A stretch of DNA of 64,000 nucleotides from Streptococcus respiraculi (GCF_003595525.1 NZ_CP022680.1:1973501-2037500), one strand, 5' to 3'; shown: positions 52,020 to 61,123, counted from the first letter of the stretch. Made by a program: numbers and translations. Notes: a model not told the origin generated them from the letters alone.

Positions 52020-53387
52020 ATGAGTGAGAAACACCATCATTCAACCAACAAAATGGAAAGGAGTCTACAAAACCGCCATGTCCAAATCATGGCCATTGCA
52101 GGAACAATCGGAACAGGATTATTCCTAGGCGCTGGGCGCTCTATCAGTCTGACTGGTCCTTCAATCATCTTTATCTATATGATGACAGGCGGCTTCATGT
52201 ACCTGATGATGCGGGCAATCGGCGAGATGCTCTACCGCGATCCCGACCAGCACACCTTTATCAACTTTATCACCCACTATGTGGGAAAGGGCTGGGGCTA
52301 CTTTGCCGGCTGGTCCTACTGGCTCTCGGTCGTCTTTATCGGCATGGCAGAAATTACTGCTGTCGCAGAATACGTCCAATTCTGGTTTCCAATGTGGCCT
52401 GCTTGGATTATCCAATTGGTCTTTCTTGTCATTTTAGGCATGGTCAACTTGATTGCCGTCCGCATCTTCGGAGAGGTCGAGTTCTGGTTTGCCATGATTA
52501 AAATCATCGCTATTTTAGCTCTAATTGCGACCGCCATTTTCATGGTCTTGACAGGATTTGAAACACCGACTGGTCTTGCCAGTTTGACCAATATCAGCGA
52601 CGGATTCAGTCTCTTTCCAAATGGACCACTAAACTTTATCGTCGCCTTTCAAATGGTCTTCTTTGCCTATCTGATGATGGAATTTATCGGTGTAACAACT
52701 GCTGAAACGGAAAATCCTCGCAAAGTACTACCAAAAGCCATTAAGGAAATCCCTGTCCGCATCGTCTTTTTCTATGGTGGGGCCCTACTTGCCATCATGG
52801 CGATTATCCCTTGGAGGAACTTAGCAACAGCTGGCTCTCCCTTTGTAACGGTGTTTGAATTAGCAGGGATTAAATGGGCCGCCGGCTTGATTAACTTTGT
52901 CGTCCTGACTTCTGCTGCCTCTGCCCTCAATTCGACCCTGTATTCTACTGGACGACACCTCTACCAGCTTGCGCATGATGCACCAAATGCCTTGCTCAAG
53001 AAATTCAAGATCAACACCCTATCACGGCAAAACGTTCCACAAAATGCCATTATCGCCTCTGCAGTGGTCATCGCACTTGCCGCTGCAATCAGTGTCCTTC
53101 CTGATGTATCGGATGCCTTTACCCTGATTACTGCTTCTTCATCAGGCGTCTACATTGCTATTTATGTCTTGGTTATGCTGGCACATCTTAACTATCGCAA
53201 GTCTCAAGACTTCATGGCAAACGGCTACTTAATGCCCGCCTATCGTATCTTGAATCCCCTTACCATCTGCTTTTTCCTCTTTGTCTTTGCGACCTTGTTC
53301 CTCCAAGAAGCAACCCTTTGGGGAGCAATCGGCTCCACCATTTGGATTATCGCCTTTGGTAGCTATAGCCTTTATAAATTTAGATAG
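52020..53387 (+). CDS. APC-family amino-acid permease
   Basis: A 455-residue secondary transporter with twelve predicted helices. The family signature is clear: QIMAIAGTIGTGLFLGAGRSISLTGP at the first helix, YRDPDQHTFINFITHYVGKGWGYFAGWSYW, and FIGVTTAETENPRKVLPKAI after helix six. The length and motifs fit the AAT subfamily (D-serine/D-alanine/glycine CycA-like or aromatic amino-acid permeases). The histidine-rich start (MSEKHHHS) is cytoplasmic. The substrate cannot be fixed from sequence. Monocistronic, with its own promoter and terminator. Confidence 0.92.
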   Translation: MSEKHHHSTNKMERSLQNRHVQIMAIAGTIGTGLFLGAGRSISLTGPSIIFIYMMTGGFMYLMMRAIGEMLYRDPDQHTFINFITHYVGKGWGYFAGWSYWLSVVFIGMAEITAVAEYVQFWFPMWPAWIIQLVFLVILGMVNLIAVRIFGEVEFWFAMIKIIAILALIATAIFMVLTGFETPTGLASLTNISDGFSLFPNGPLNFIVAFQMVFFAYLMMEFIGVTTAETENPRKVLPKAIKEIPVRIVFFYGGALLAIMAIIPWRNLATAGSPFVTVFELAGIKWAAGLINFVVLTSAASALNSTLYSTGRHLYQLAHDAPNALLKKFKINTLSRQNVPQNAIIASAVVIALAAAISVLPDVSDAFTLITASSSGVYIAIYVLVMLAHLNYRKSQDFMANGYLMPAYRILNPLTICFFLFVFATLFLQEATLWGAIGSTIWIIAFGSYSLYKFR

Positions 53388-53414
53388 TCAAAAGGCTTTT
53401 ATCAGAAAATAAAT

Positions 53415-53472
53415 ATCAAAACGAACAAAGGAAGATTTTCAACATTTGAACTCTCCCCTTGTTCGTTTTGAT
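53415..53472 (+). terminator. Long hairpin after the amino-acid permease
   Basis: ATCAAAACGAACAAAGG (53415-53431) pairs with the CCTTGTTCGTTTTGAT arm ending at 53472, with a ~25-base loop. It is T-rich on both strands and may also protect against read-through from galM. Confidence 0.65.
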
Positions 53473-53551
53473 TTAGTACTAGGCAACGTGTCGCAAGCAT
53501 AACTAAAGTTAAGTAAGACGCGTTAACGATGTAATAGATAAAAATGAAAGA

Positions 53552-54559
53552 CTAGAACCATGTAAACTTGTAGGTCGTCACATGTTCAAATAACTGGTCT
53601 TTTTCGAGTAAAATCGATCCGAATCCTTCTACATTACAGGCATTGGGTAGACCTTGACATTCCAAGCTAAAAGCACCGTGAAAGGCTGCCATATCCTCAC
53701 TTGGGAAATTGTAGGTATAAATCACCACCGCAGGCTGATTGGTCTCAACCGCCACACGAATTTTTTCATCTGGACTGACGACTGCTACCGCTTCTTTCAC
53801 CCTATCCAAGACCCAAGGATGATCATAGCCCTTGACCAAGGCATTTTGCGGGTGTTCCAAGGTGAAGCCTTGAGCAAATGTCCCTCCTTTTCGGAAGTCA
53901 AAAGGCGTTCCATCAACAGGATCTAGCCTGCCAAGTGGTAGATTGTCCTCACCGAGTGGCGCATAGCTGTCCGCAGCAATCCGCACTTGGTGATCTGCAA
54001 TGTCTTGAGTAACATCACCTGTTAGATTGAAATAAACATGGTTAGTCGGATTAAAAATCGTATCCTTATCCGATTGGGCTGTATAAGAAATCTCAAGCGC
54101 ATTCTCCTCTGTCAAGCGATAGCAAGCCCTGATACGCACATTTCCCGGAAATCCATTGTAGCCATCAGAAAGCTCAATCGTAAAGCAAACGCTATTTGTC
54201 GCCTCATTTACTTCGGCTTCCCAATACTGTTCATTAGCTGTATTCACCCCACCGTGCAAGGTGCGACCTGGTTCATTTTCTGTAAAGTGATATACCTTGC
54301 CTTTAATCTCTGCCTGCGCTTTTGAAATACGACCTGCAACAGGTACAATGGTTGCCCCGGGATAGCTGTCCTTGGCCAGGTATTCGTCATCTGATGACGC
54401 AGCCATGGTCAGATTGCGCAGACCACCCTTTTCCCCCACAGGCACTAGTATCTCCACAATCCGCGCCCCAAAATTGGTCAAACTCACCTGCATCCCAGCT
54501 GCGTTGACCAGATGATACTTCCTTGCCCTTTCACTTCCAAATGGACTAATTTCAATCAT
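53552..54559 (-). CDS. galM: Aldose 1-epimerase (mutarotase)
   Basis: A 335-residue galactose mutarotase-like enzyme that interconverts alpha and beta anomers. Active-site histidines lie in RTLHGGVNTANEQYW and NPTNHVYFNLTGD, and the catalytic glutamate in FSLECQGLPNA. The ATG at 54559 has GAAAGGAG upstream. It belongs functionally to the bgaC/PTS operon but is separated from the EIIA gene by a terminator (54684-54711), its own promoter candidate and a 60-bp palindromic element. Confidence 0.93.
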   Translation of the reverse strand: MIEISPFGSERARKYHLVNAAGMQVSLTNFGARIVEILVPVGEKGGLRNLTMAASSDDEYLAKDSYPGATIVPVAGRISKAQAEIKGKVYHFTENEPGRTLHGGVNTANEQYWEAEVNEATNSVCFTIELSDGYNGFPGNVRIRACYRLTEENALEISYTAQSDKDTIFNPTNHVYFNLTGDVTQDIADHQVRIAADSYAPLGEDNLPLGRLDPVDGTPFDFRKGGTFAQGFTLEHPQNALVKGYDHPWVLDRVKEAVAVVSPDEKIRVAVETNQPAVVIYTYNFPSEDMAAFHGAFSLECQGLPNACNVEGFGSILLEKDQLFEHVTTYKFTWF

Positions 54560-54576
54560 GATTTCTCCTTTCAGTA

Positions 54577-54636
54577 GTTGAAACCTGTATTCACAGCTCA
54601 GCAACTCTATTTAGGGCTTATGGATACTGGTTCTTA
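54577..54636. repeat. 60-bp palindromic element, copy 1 (galM leader)
   Basis: Matches 61622-61681 at 54 of 60 positions with no gaps. The ends are inverted repeats (AAACCTGTATTCA and its counterpart ending GGTTC). The core CACAGCTCAGCAACTCTATT is the same in both copies. Here it lies between the -10 at 54637-54642 and the galM ribosome binding site, so it would form the transcript's 5' end. Confidence 0.8.
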
Positions 54637-54666
54637 ATAATACACAATTTTCTATGATTAAAGCAA
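54637..54666 (-). promoter_or_regulatory. galM promoter candidate abutting the 60-bp element
   Basis: Minus-strand -35 TTGCTT (54661-54666), 18-base spacer and -10 TATTAT (54637-54642). The -10 begins one base after the end of the repeat. Confidence 0.45.
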
Positions 54667-54683
54667 CACTCTCAAAACTCAAA

Positions 54684-54711
54684 CAGGAGCTGGCATTTCT
54701 GCCTGCTCCTG
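54684..54711 (-). terminator. Terminator of the bgaC-PTS operon
   Basis: CAGGAGC (54684-54690) pairs with GCTCCTG (54705-54711), and inner GGCA pairs with TGCC around TTTC. It lies 15 bases after the EIIA stop; the T tract (TGTTTGAGTTTTG) is interrupted. Confidence 0.7.
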
Positions 54712-54725
54712 AGGATACTTAAAGT

Positions 54726-55130
54726 CTATTCATCTTCGTCATCTGACATGCCAGCAAGTACATCGTTCACATACTGGATGTATTCGGATGTACTTTCATC
54801 ATAGCGTGATGTCGTTCCAAGAAGGGCATCGTTGATAAAACGAATGACCATTGGCATATTCATTCCTGCGTATAGCTCAATCGTGCGTCCCTCTAAAATG
54901 AGTTTACTAACCACATTACAAGGCGTTCCACCGAGCAAATCTGCAAAGACAACGAAATCGTCTAATCCTTCAATCGTATCTAAAAATTTTGCCTGAAATT
55001 CTTCTGGACCTTCTGCGGGGAGCAAAGATACAGTATGAATATTGTCCTGTGGACCCATAATCATTTCGGTGCTTTGCTTCAAACCCTCACAAAATTGTCC
55101 ATGGCTTACTAATACTAAATGTTTACTCAT
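54726..55130 (-). CDS. PTS EIIA component, mannose family
   Basis: A 134-residue EIIA of the mannose/sorbose family with the phosphorylated histidine H10 in LVLVSHGQFCEGL. Takes phosphate from HPr and passes it to EIIB. FVVFADLLGGTPCNVVSKLIL is also typical. Acidic C-terminus (MSDDEDE). It follows EIID by 10 bases and ends the PTS part of the operon before a terminator. Confidence 0.93.
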   Translation of the reverse strand: MSKHLVLVSHGQFCEGLKQSTEMIMGPQDNIHTVSLLPAEGPEEFQAKFLDTIEGLDDFVVFADLLGGTPCNVVSKLILEGRTIELYAGMNMPMVIRFINDALLGTTSRYDESTSEYIQYVNDVLAGMSDDEDE

Positions 55131-55140
55131 AGAGGATACC

Positions 55141-55956
55141 TTACATCATTCCAAATGCGAAGTGACCTAGAGCTGATAGAGCAAGCGCAGCAATAATAAT
55201 CAGTATGATTGCTTTTGTAGAAGTCATACCTTTACGGCCTAGCAACCAGAAGATTGCACCTGTAATCACTGCTGGTACCAAGCGTGGGAAGATTTGGTTA
55301 ATCATGTCTTGAATCATGATTGCCTTGTCACCGATATGTGGTGTCCAAGTCACATCGACGTTAATCATGGTTGCAATCATCGCACCAAGCATGAAGACCC
55401 CAAGAACAGAAGCTGCATCAACAAGGGCAGTCAATTTGCTGCGCATTGTTGTGACAAGAGTTGTTCCTTCTTTATACGCAAACTCCAACTGTTTCCAACG
55501 GAAGATATCATAGACAACTGCTACAGCAACCCACATGGCAATACCGATAGGAGAGTTAGCTTTTGCTTGAGTCGCTGCAATAGATCCCATAATCGCCGGA
55601 ACAAGAGAACCGAAGATTGAGTCTCCGATAGGAGCAAATGGTCCCATCAAGCCAGTTTTCACACCGTTTACCGCATCTTTAGAAGCAACACCCTCATTTT
55701 CTTCCAAGGCAAGGTCGATACCTGCGATGATGGTATGGAAGAATGGTGATGTATTGAAGAATTGGGTATGCAATTGCATCATTTCTTTTAGCTCAGGAGT
55801 TCCATCTCCGTACATTTTACGAAGTTGTGGCAAGAGCATATAGAGATAACCTGAACCCTGCATCCGTTCATAGTTCCAACCAAGTTGGTAGGTGAACATG
55901 CTACGTTTGTTAATTTGATTAAAATCTTCTTTAGTCAGTTTGTAATTAGATTTCAT
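55141..55956 (-). CDS. PTS EIID component, mannose family
   Basis: A 271-residue membrane subunit that forms the sugar channel with EIIC. SMFTYQLGWNYERMQGSGYLYMLLP, NTSPFFHTIIAGIDLALEE and GLMGPFAPIGDSIFGSL are family hallmarks, and the hydrophobic C-terminal half ends ALGHFAFGMM. The ATG at 55956 (MKSNYKLTKEDF) overlaps the EIIC stop by 11 bases; an ATG one codon earlier is equally possible. Confidence 0.93.
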   Translation of the reverse strand: MKSNYKLTKEDFNQINKRSMFTYQLGWNYERMQGSGYLYMLLPQLRKMYGDGTPELKEMMQLHTQFFNTSPFFHTIIAGIDLALEENEGVASKDAVNGVKTGLMGPFAPIGDSIFGSLVPAIMGSIAATQAKANSPIGIAMWVAVAVVYDIFRWKQLEFAYKEGTTLVTTMRSKLTALVDAASVLGVFMLGAMIATMINVDVTWTPHIGDKAIMIQDMINQIFPRLVPAVITGAIFWLLGRKGMTSTKAIILIIIAALALSALGHFAFGMM

Positions 55957-56857
55957 CATCTTCAATTTCCCCACTTTCTGCATTAGTCGGAGCTGCAACG
56001 ACAGTCACATTTTGGCCATTCTTATAATGAAGAACTGCAAGACCGATACCGATTACGGCGATTGCAACCATTGGTAAACCTTTATCAAATGCTGATGATG
56101 AGAAGCCAATTGCTGCTTCTGCTGATTCATCGTAAGCACCTGCAAGTGTTCCAACAGCACCACTAAGAGTTGAAAGACCACCAAATACAGTTGTCATCAT
56201 GGCAGTAATCGCAAATCCCATACCAAGGTAGTGAAGATTGCGTTTAAGTGGAAGATAGTGAAGCAAGATTGCAAATCCGAGACCTGGAAGCATACGAGCT
56301 GCAAGTGTCAAACCAGATGCTGCCCACTGGTATTCTTTAATGAGGTCAACAACTGTTTGAACAAAGTCACCACCAAATGCAAGGGCAAGAAGAACTGGAA
56401 CTGCACGAGAAGCTGCCCAAGGAATCGCACCTAGAAGATAGTTGCGTTCAATTCCTTTGTAGTCAAAGCGTTCAACTGCTGCGTCCACACGGTGAGCAAA
56501 GTAAGTAGTTGAGAAACGACCGAGAATATCGGCATAAGTAAGGAGCGCTGCTACTGGTACCGCAATTGTTGAGATTGCAAGCTCAGCGTCAATCCCTTTT
56601 GCCACTGAGAAAGCAGTTGCCAAGACCGCACCAGATGTCGCATCAATACGAGATGCACCACCGAAAGTACCAACACCAAGCACTACCAATTGAAGTGAAC
56701 CACCGATAAACAAACCAGTCTTCAAATCTCCCATAACAAGACCAGTAATGAATCCTGCAAATACAGGTGAACCAGCAGATGATACGATGGTCAACTCATC
56801 ACAGATTTGATAAGCTGAGTACAAGGTAAGTAAAAGAATTTGCCACCATTGAATCAT
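55946..56857 (-). CDS. PTS EIIC component, mannose/sorbose family
   Basis: A 303-residue membrane permease of the EIIC-Man class. MGDLKTGLFIGGSLQLVVLGVGTFGGASRIDA and the several alanine/glycine-rich helices are diagnostic. With EIID it transports the sugar freed by the operon's beta-galactosidase or a related hexose or hexosamine. An 83-base gap without a visible gene separates it from EIIB. Good ribosome binding site (AGGAGG). Confidence 0.93.
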   Translation of the reverse strand: MIQWWQILLLTLYSAYQICDELTIVSSAGSPVFAGFITGLVMGDLKTGLFIGGSLQLVVLGVGTFGGASRIDATSGAVLATAFSVAKGIDAELAISTIAVPVAALLTYADILGRFSTTYFAHRVDAAVERFDYKGIERNYLLGAIPWAASRAVPVLLALAFGGDFVQTVVDLIKEYQWAASGLTLAARMLPGLGFAILLHYLPLKRNLHYLGMGFAITAMMTTVFGGLSTLSGAVGTLAGAYDESAEAAIGFSSSAFDKGLPMVAIAVIGIGLAVLHYKNGQNVTVVAAPTNAESGEIEDDEI

Positions 56858-56940
56858 GATGTAACCTCCTAAAATTTTTTATAATTGTTTCATGCCCTCA
56901 TTCCGAAGTCGAAACAAAGACAAATGTAACCGAATTGTGT

Positions 56941-57426
56941 TTATCTTACCTTATCAAGTAATGGTAAGAAGTCTTTTGCAGTGTCACCTGGCACCATTTG
57001 ATGAATCAATTTCACGCCTTTGGCATTCAAGTCATCAAAGACCTTGATATCCTCATCTACCACGTTTACAGAACGGGTAACAGAGCGAGTTTCAGGTGAT
57101 TGGGACATATTTCCGACATTGAGTTCTGAAATGGATACGCCCTGCTCAACCAAGCCCAAAAGTGGGGCTGGTTTTTTTGCTACGATAAAGAGACGTTGTG
57201 AATCATATTTTCCTGCTAAGATATTTGCTGCAGCTTTCTCAACCGGTAAAATAGACAATTTCACCCCTGCTGGACAAGCTAGTTTTAAACCAGCTTTCTC
57301 AATATCACTGTTAACCACATCATTATCCACGACCATAATCCGTGAAACATTTAATTTTGTGGTCCAGAGGTTTGCCACCTGTCCATGAATCAAACGTCCG
57401 TCGATCCGTACTCCTATAATTGCCAT
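56941..57426 (-). CDS. PTS EIIB component, mannose family
   Basis: A 161-residue EIIB with the phospho-histidine in RIDGRLIHGQVANLW (His15). It accepts phosphate from EIIA and donates it to the incoming sugar. The remainder (RIMVVDNDVVNSDIEKAGLKLACP, VGNMSQSPETRSV) fits EIIB of the GalNAc/galactosamine-type systems. It lies 23 bases after bgaC. Confidence 0.93.
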   Translation of the reverse strand: MAIIGVRIDGRLIHGQVANLWTTKLNVSRIMVVDNDVVNSDIEKAGLKLACPAGVKLSILPVEKAAANILAGKYDSQRLFIVAKKPAPLLGLVEQGVSISELNVGNMSQSPETRSVTRSVNVVDEDIKVFDDLNAKGVKLIHQMVPGDTAKDFLPLLDKVR

Positions 57427-57449
57427 AGTATTCTCCTTTTACTATTTAG

Positions 57450-59222
57450 TTATAAATCTTTATACACGTGTTCCTGTGAAAAACGAAGATTCTCTCTATA
57501 CTTGCCTTCTGTTTCAAAGACAATAATCTCATTTTCTCCTTTCTTTAAGTATCCTTTTGGTATGTAGAGAGAAAGAAGCGGACCTCGTTCCCAGAAACGA
57601 CCTATATTTTCCTTATTTACAAAGACAACACCTTTACCAAAACCTGTCATATCGAGATAGGTATCTTGACAATGCTCAATCGTTACATGGTAGCGATAGA
57701 AAGCTGGTTGATTTTCTTCCCATTCTTCCGTGAATGCAAGCTGATCTAGCTGGTCAAGCGCTAGCGGATACATATCCCACTGCCCGACAAAGTGCAAGTC
57801 TGCAATCACTCCTCGACCTAGGCCCTTAAACTGGGTCGGAGCGGTCAACTTGTGACCATAATTCACACGACCCATATTTTCGACTAGAATGCTCAGTTCT
57901 GCTGTAGTATCATCCTGCTGAAAATGAATTTCTTCTCCAATGTCTTCCTGATACTGAGTCGCAATTTTTTGACCATCTAGAAAGACCTGAACTCGGTCTC
58001 TGGCATCGATAATCCGCAAACATTCGCCATCTGTCTTATCTTTTTCAATCTGTGTCTTATAGTAGATATAGCCGACATTCTGACCAAGCTCTTCCATGGA
58101 TTTTGGATAAAAAGCCTTGTGGCAATCGCTTACATTTTCTAGCGCAGCAAACAAGCTCACTTTATCATTCAAGGACACCGTTGGATAGGCTTTTGCTTCC
58201 TTAATCAGAGGCTCCGCATAGTCAAGTTGCGGATAATGTTCTTTCATCAAAGCTTGCAGTGCATAAAATTTCTTGGTTGGATTGCCCGCCTCATCTAAAA
58301 TCGCATCGTAGTCATAGGAAGTAATCTGTGGCAAATCAATCTGTCCACGCGCTGAACAACCATTCATAAAGCCGAAGTTTGTACCACCATGGAACATATA
58401 AAGATTAACACTTCCTAGCTCCAGTACTTCCATAACAGCCTGTGCCAACTCATCTGGATCCCTACGAATGACTTCTTCGCCCCAACGGTTGAACCAGCCA
58501 TCCCAAAATTCCATACACATGAGCGGCCATTTTTTACCGTGTTCATCAAAGAAGGCTTGTAATTGCTCAAAGTTCCCCTTCGCGTTGGACCCAAAATTGG
58601 CTGTAACAAACACATCATCATCAACCAAGGTTCCAGATCGCAAGGTCGCTCTCCAAGAACCATCTGAAGTAAACAAGGGAGCAGTTAAACCATGTTTTCT
58701 CATCAGAGCAGCAACAGCTCGTAGATATTCCTTCTCCTCACCATAAGAGCCATACTCATTTTCAACTTGGAACATCAGGATATTGCCCCCTTGGGACAAC
58801 TGGTGCTTAGCGAGCTTTGGCAAGAGAAAGGCATAATACTCATCTACATGTCGCAGATAGGCTTCATCTCCTGATCGGACGCGCACCTGCTCTGTCAGGA
58901 GCCAGGCAGGAAGACCGCCCCATTCCCATTCTGCACAAATATAAGGTGACGGACGAACAATGGCATAGAGACCAAGTTCCTGCGCAATTGTCAAGAAGCG
59001 CTCAATGTCTAATATCCCTTCGGTTGTAAACACACCTTTTTGAGGCTCATGCAAGTTCCAAGGAACGTAGGTTTCAACTGTATTGAAGCCTAAAGCCTTC
59101 AAATTATACAAGGAATGATACCAATCATCTGGATGCACTCGAAAATAGTGAATCGCACCAGATAGGATTTTAAAAGACTGATCATTCATATAAAAATCGT
59201 CTCGAATCTGAAAAGTATTCAC
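57450..59222 (-). CDS. bgaC: Beta-galactosidase, GH35 family (BgaC-like)
   Basis: A 590-residue GH35 enzyme without signal peptide. The TIM barrel (about 10-330) has the acid/base Glu in FQVENEYGSYG and nucleophile Glu in LMCMEFWDGWFNRWG; beta-rich jelly-roll domains follow. S. pneumoniae BgaC cleaves terminal Gal-beta-1,3-GlcNAc and is encoded with a mannose-family PTS, as here. The GTG start has GGAGGGTGTA directly upstream. First gene of the operon; an operator-like inverted repeat overlaps its -35. Confidence 0.93.
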   Translation of the reverse strand: MNTFQIRDDFYMNDQSFKILSGAIHYFRVHPDDWYHSLYNLKALGFNTVETYVPWNLHEPQKGVFTTEGILDIERFLTIAQELGLYAIVRPSPYICAEWEWGGLPAWLLTEQVRVRSGDEAYLRHVDEYYAFLLPKLAKHQLSQGGNILMFQVENEYGSYGEEKEYLRAVAALMRKHGLTAPLFTSDGSWRATLRSGTLVDDDVFVTANFGSNAKGNFEQLQAFFDEHGKKWPLMCMEFWDGWFNRWGEEVIRRDPDELAQAVMEVLELGSVNLYMFHGGTNFGFMNGCSARGQIDLPQITSYDYDAILDEAGNPTKKFYALQALMKEHYPQLDYAEPLIKEAKAYPTVSLNDKVSLFAALENVSDCHKAFYPKSMEELGQNVGYIYYKTQIEKDKTDGECLRIIDARDRVQVFLDGQKIATQYQEDIGEEIHFQQDDTTAELSILVENMGRVNYGHKLTAPTQFKGLGRGVIADLHFVGQWDMYPLALDQLDQLAFTEEWEENQPAFYRYHVTIEHCQDTYLDMTGFGKGVVFVNKENIGRFWERGPLLSLYIPKGYLKKGENEIIVFETEGKYRENLRFSQEHVYKDL

Positions 59223-59260
59223 TACACCCTCCTTGTAACCGTTTTCTTATCTTTATCAAT

Positions 59261-59291
59261 ATATTAACACAAAGTACTGGTTATGTCCAGT
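59261..59291 (-). promoter_or_regulatory. bgaC promoter with operator-like inverted repeat
   Basis: Minus-strand -35 TGGACA (59284-59289), 17-base spacer and -10 TAATAT (59261-59266). ACTGG-6-CCAGT (59276-59291) covers the -35, a fitting site for the divergent GntR repressor. Confidence 0.6.
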
Positions 59292-59379
59292 TGTTTTTAA
59301 AAAAATTTTCTATTTTCATAAAAATTTAGTATAATAAGTATAATCCGATATAGAAACCAAACTAACAGAAAGGAAAAAT

Positions 59380-60090
59380 ATGAAAATCCCAAAATACCAA
59401 CAGGTACAAAACGATCTGCGGCAGCAAATCATCTCAGGCAAATTTGAAAATGGTGATAAATTTTATACAGAAGCCGAACTGACTAAACTCTACAACGTCA
59501 GCTCTATTACTGTTATCCGTGCCGTTAACGAATTAGTCAAGGACGGCTACCTAGTTCGCCAACAAGGAAAGGGAACCTTTGTCTCCCGCTCCCGTAAAGG
59601 TAAGCTTGTTGAATTTTCAGATATTGAAATCTTTCCCCTTGAAAAAGACAGTGTAGAAGTTCTCTCATGTGAAAAGGGCAATGACCCACGTATTCTGGAA
59701 AAATTAGAACTGGATAAAAACTCCTATTACTACAAAATCATCCGTGTGCGTTCAGCTGGTGAGGCACCCTATCTTTATCATCAATCCTACATTCCAGCTC
59801 GCTATATCAAAGATCCTGACGCCCCGCTCAGCCATTTCCAGTCCCTATACCAGCGCTTCAAATTGGACTTCAACCTCCACATGTCAGAAGAATTGTACTC
59901 TGAAACCAACGAAGTCGTCTTTCCAAGTCCAGCAAAAGTCGCCAAACATCTCAATATGACTACTCCTGAACCAAGTATTTTGCAAATTCGAACTACCAAA
60001 CGAACGGGGACAGATGAAATTCTGGAATACATCGAAACCTATAAACATTGGAAGTTCTTCAAATTTGAAATTATTGCTAATAAACATTAA
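59380..60090 (+). CDS. GntR/UTRA-family regulator, divergent from bgaC (BgaR-like)
   Basis: A 236-residue regulator with an N-terminal winged helix (IPKYQQVQNDLRQQIISGKFENGDKFYTEAEL...SITVIRAVNELVKDGYLVRQQGKGTFV) and a C-terminal UTRA effector domain from about residue 90 (YYKIIRVRSAGEAPYLYHQSYIPARYI). Such HutC-type regulators respond to sugars or sugar phosphates. Its divergent position and the inverted repeat between the genes point to control of bgaC/PTS, as BgaR does in S. pneumoniae. Two TATAAT boxes precede it. Converges on a second GntR gene over a shared terminator. Confidence 0.9.
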   Translation: MKIPKYQQVQNDLRQQIISGKFENGDKFYTEAELTKLYNVSSITVIRAVNELVKDGYLVRQQGKGTFVSRSRKGKLVEFSDIEIFPLEKDSVEVLSCEKGNDPRILEKLELDKNSYYYKIIRVRSAGEAPYLYHQSYIPARYIKDPDAPLSHFQSLYQRFKLDFNLHMSEELYSETNEVVFPSPAKVAKHLNMTTPEPSILQIRTTKRTGTDEILEYIETYKHWKFFKFEIIANKH

Positions 60091-60116
60091 AACGGAACCT
60101 TACGGCTCCGTTTTTA
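60089..60116. terminator. Bidirectional terminator between the two GntR genes
   Basis: AAAACGGAACC (60089-60099) pairs with GGCTCCGTTTT (60104-60114) with one mismatch, T-run on the plus strand and TTTTAAT on the minus. The first gene's TAA is part of it. Confidence 0.8.
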
Positions 60117-60124
60117 TGATATCC

Positions 60125-60856
60125 TTACTCTCCACGCATATGGCTAATCTTGTAGCGAAATTGGTCAGCACGCGCAATACTAAAGGTATATTCGATGATA
60201 CGATTCTTATCATTATAGGTCTTACGAATCAGGTGCAAAACAGCATCCCCATTCTGAATATTAAGAAGATTTGCTTCATTTTCAAGCGCAATACTAGCAT
60301 AAAACTCTTCTTCTGCTAAACGAATGACTTGATTATAATCCTCTGCGAAAATTTCATACAAGGGCCTTGTCTGCAACTTCTCTTGAGACAAGGAGTCAAA
60401 AATCACCGCTGGTACGTAGGTCCGCTCGAGCATCATGGGAATCCCGTCTGCCAGGCGCAAGCGTTCCAATTCAAAAATCGGCTCCCCAATTGCCACCTGC
60501 AAACGCTGAGCCACATAATCTGTCGCCTGAATCCGTTCAAAGGATAAAATCTGAGTTTTCGGAACGCGACCGACCTTGCGCATCTGCTCCGTGAAACTAT
60601 AGGTCATCGATAAATCAACCGATTGATGACCTAGCTCTGAGACAAACGTTCCCTTACCATGAACTTTATAGACCAAGCCTCTTTTTTCTAATTCTTGCAA
60701 GGCCAAACGAACCGTAATGCGACTGACACCATACACTTGAGTCAATTCTCTTTCTGAGAGCAGTTTTTCATTCGCCTCCATACTATCATGGATTTCTTTT
60801 TCAAGCGTTTCCACTAGCTGGAGATAAAGAGGTTTTGTACTAGACATATCGGCCAT
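60125..60856 (-). CDS. GntR/UTRA-family transcriptional regulator
   Basis: A 243-residue HutC-type regulator. Winged helix: KPLYLQLVETLEKEIHDSMEANEKLLSERELTQVYGVSRITVRLALQELEKRGLVYKVHGKGTFVSE. UTRA domain: FELERLRLADGIPMMLERTYVPAVIF and GDAVLHLIRKTYNDKNRIIEYTFSIARADQFRY. The ATG at 60856 has GAAGGAG 8 bases upstream. It resembles sugar-amine regulators of the NagR/YvoA kind. Target genes are not adjacent in an obvious way: the bga cluster lies beyond the other GntR gene, and a MITE-like element is on its upstream side. Confidence 0.88.
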   Translation of the reverse strand: MADMSSTKPLYLQLVETLEKEIHDSMEANEKLLSERELTQVYGVSRITVRLALQELEKRGLVYKVHGKGTFVSELGHQSVDLSMTYSFTEQMRKVGRVPKTQILSFERIQATDYVAQRLQVAIGEPIFELERLRLADGIPMMLERTYVPAVIFDSLSQEKLQTRPLYEIFAEDYNQVIRLAEEEFYASIALENEANLLNIQNGDAVLHLIRKTYNDKNRIIEYTFSIARADQFRYKISHMRGE

Positions 60857-60995
60857 GGCTTCTACTCCTTCATCGGTTATAACCACTTTAAGTATAGGCT
60901 ATTTTTCCACTAAATGCAAGTTGGAAAATACCCCTCCTAATCTTTTTGACATCATCTTTCCGTTTTGATGAACTACTACAACTATAGCCAGAGTA

Positions 60996-61099
60996 ATACT
61001 CTATAAAAATCAAAATCTGATTAGGCAAGGAAGCCGTAGGTAGAACTGACATTCAGCAAGGCGAGTTAACGACATCAGAGTTTGATTTTTGTCGAGTAT
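60996..61099. repeat. MITE-like element, full copy B (104 bp)
   Basis: Imperfect terminal inverted repeats: ATACTCTATAAAAATCAAAA at the left and a right end whose reverse complement begins ATACTCGACAAAAATCAAA. Its reverse complement aligns with the interior of copy A (4540-4645). Located between the second GntR gene and the DUF2798 gene. Confidence 0.75.
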
Positions 61100-61123
61100 A
61101 ATATTGTAACAGCAACTAAAGGC

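Noticed and set aside
53480..53545. Further copy of the MITE-like element (GCGTTAACGATGT)
   Set aside because: Only about a dozen bases resemble the family interior and no inverted ends are present.
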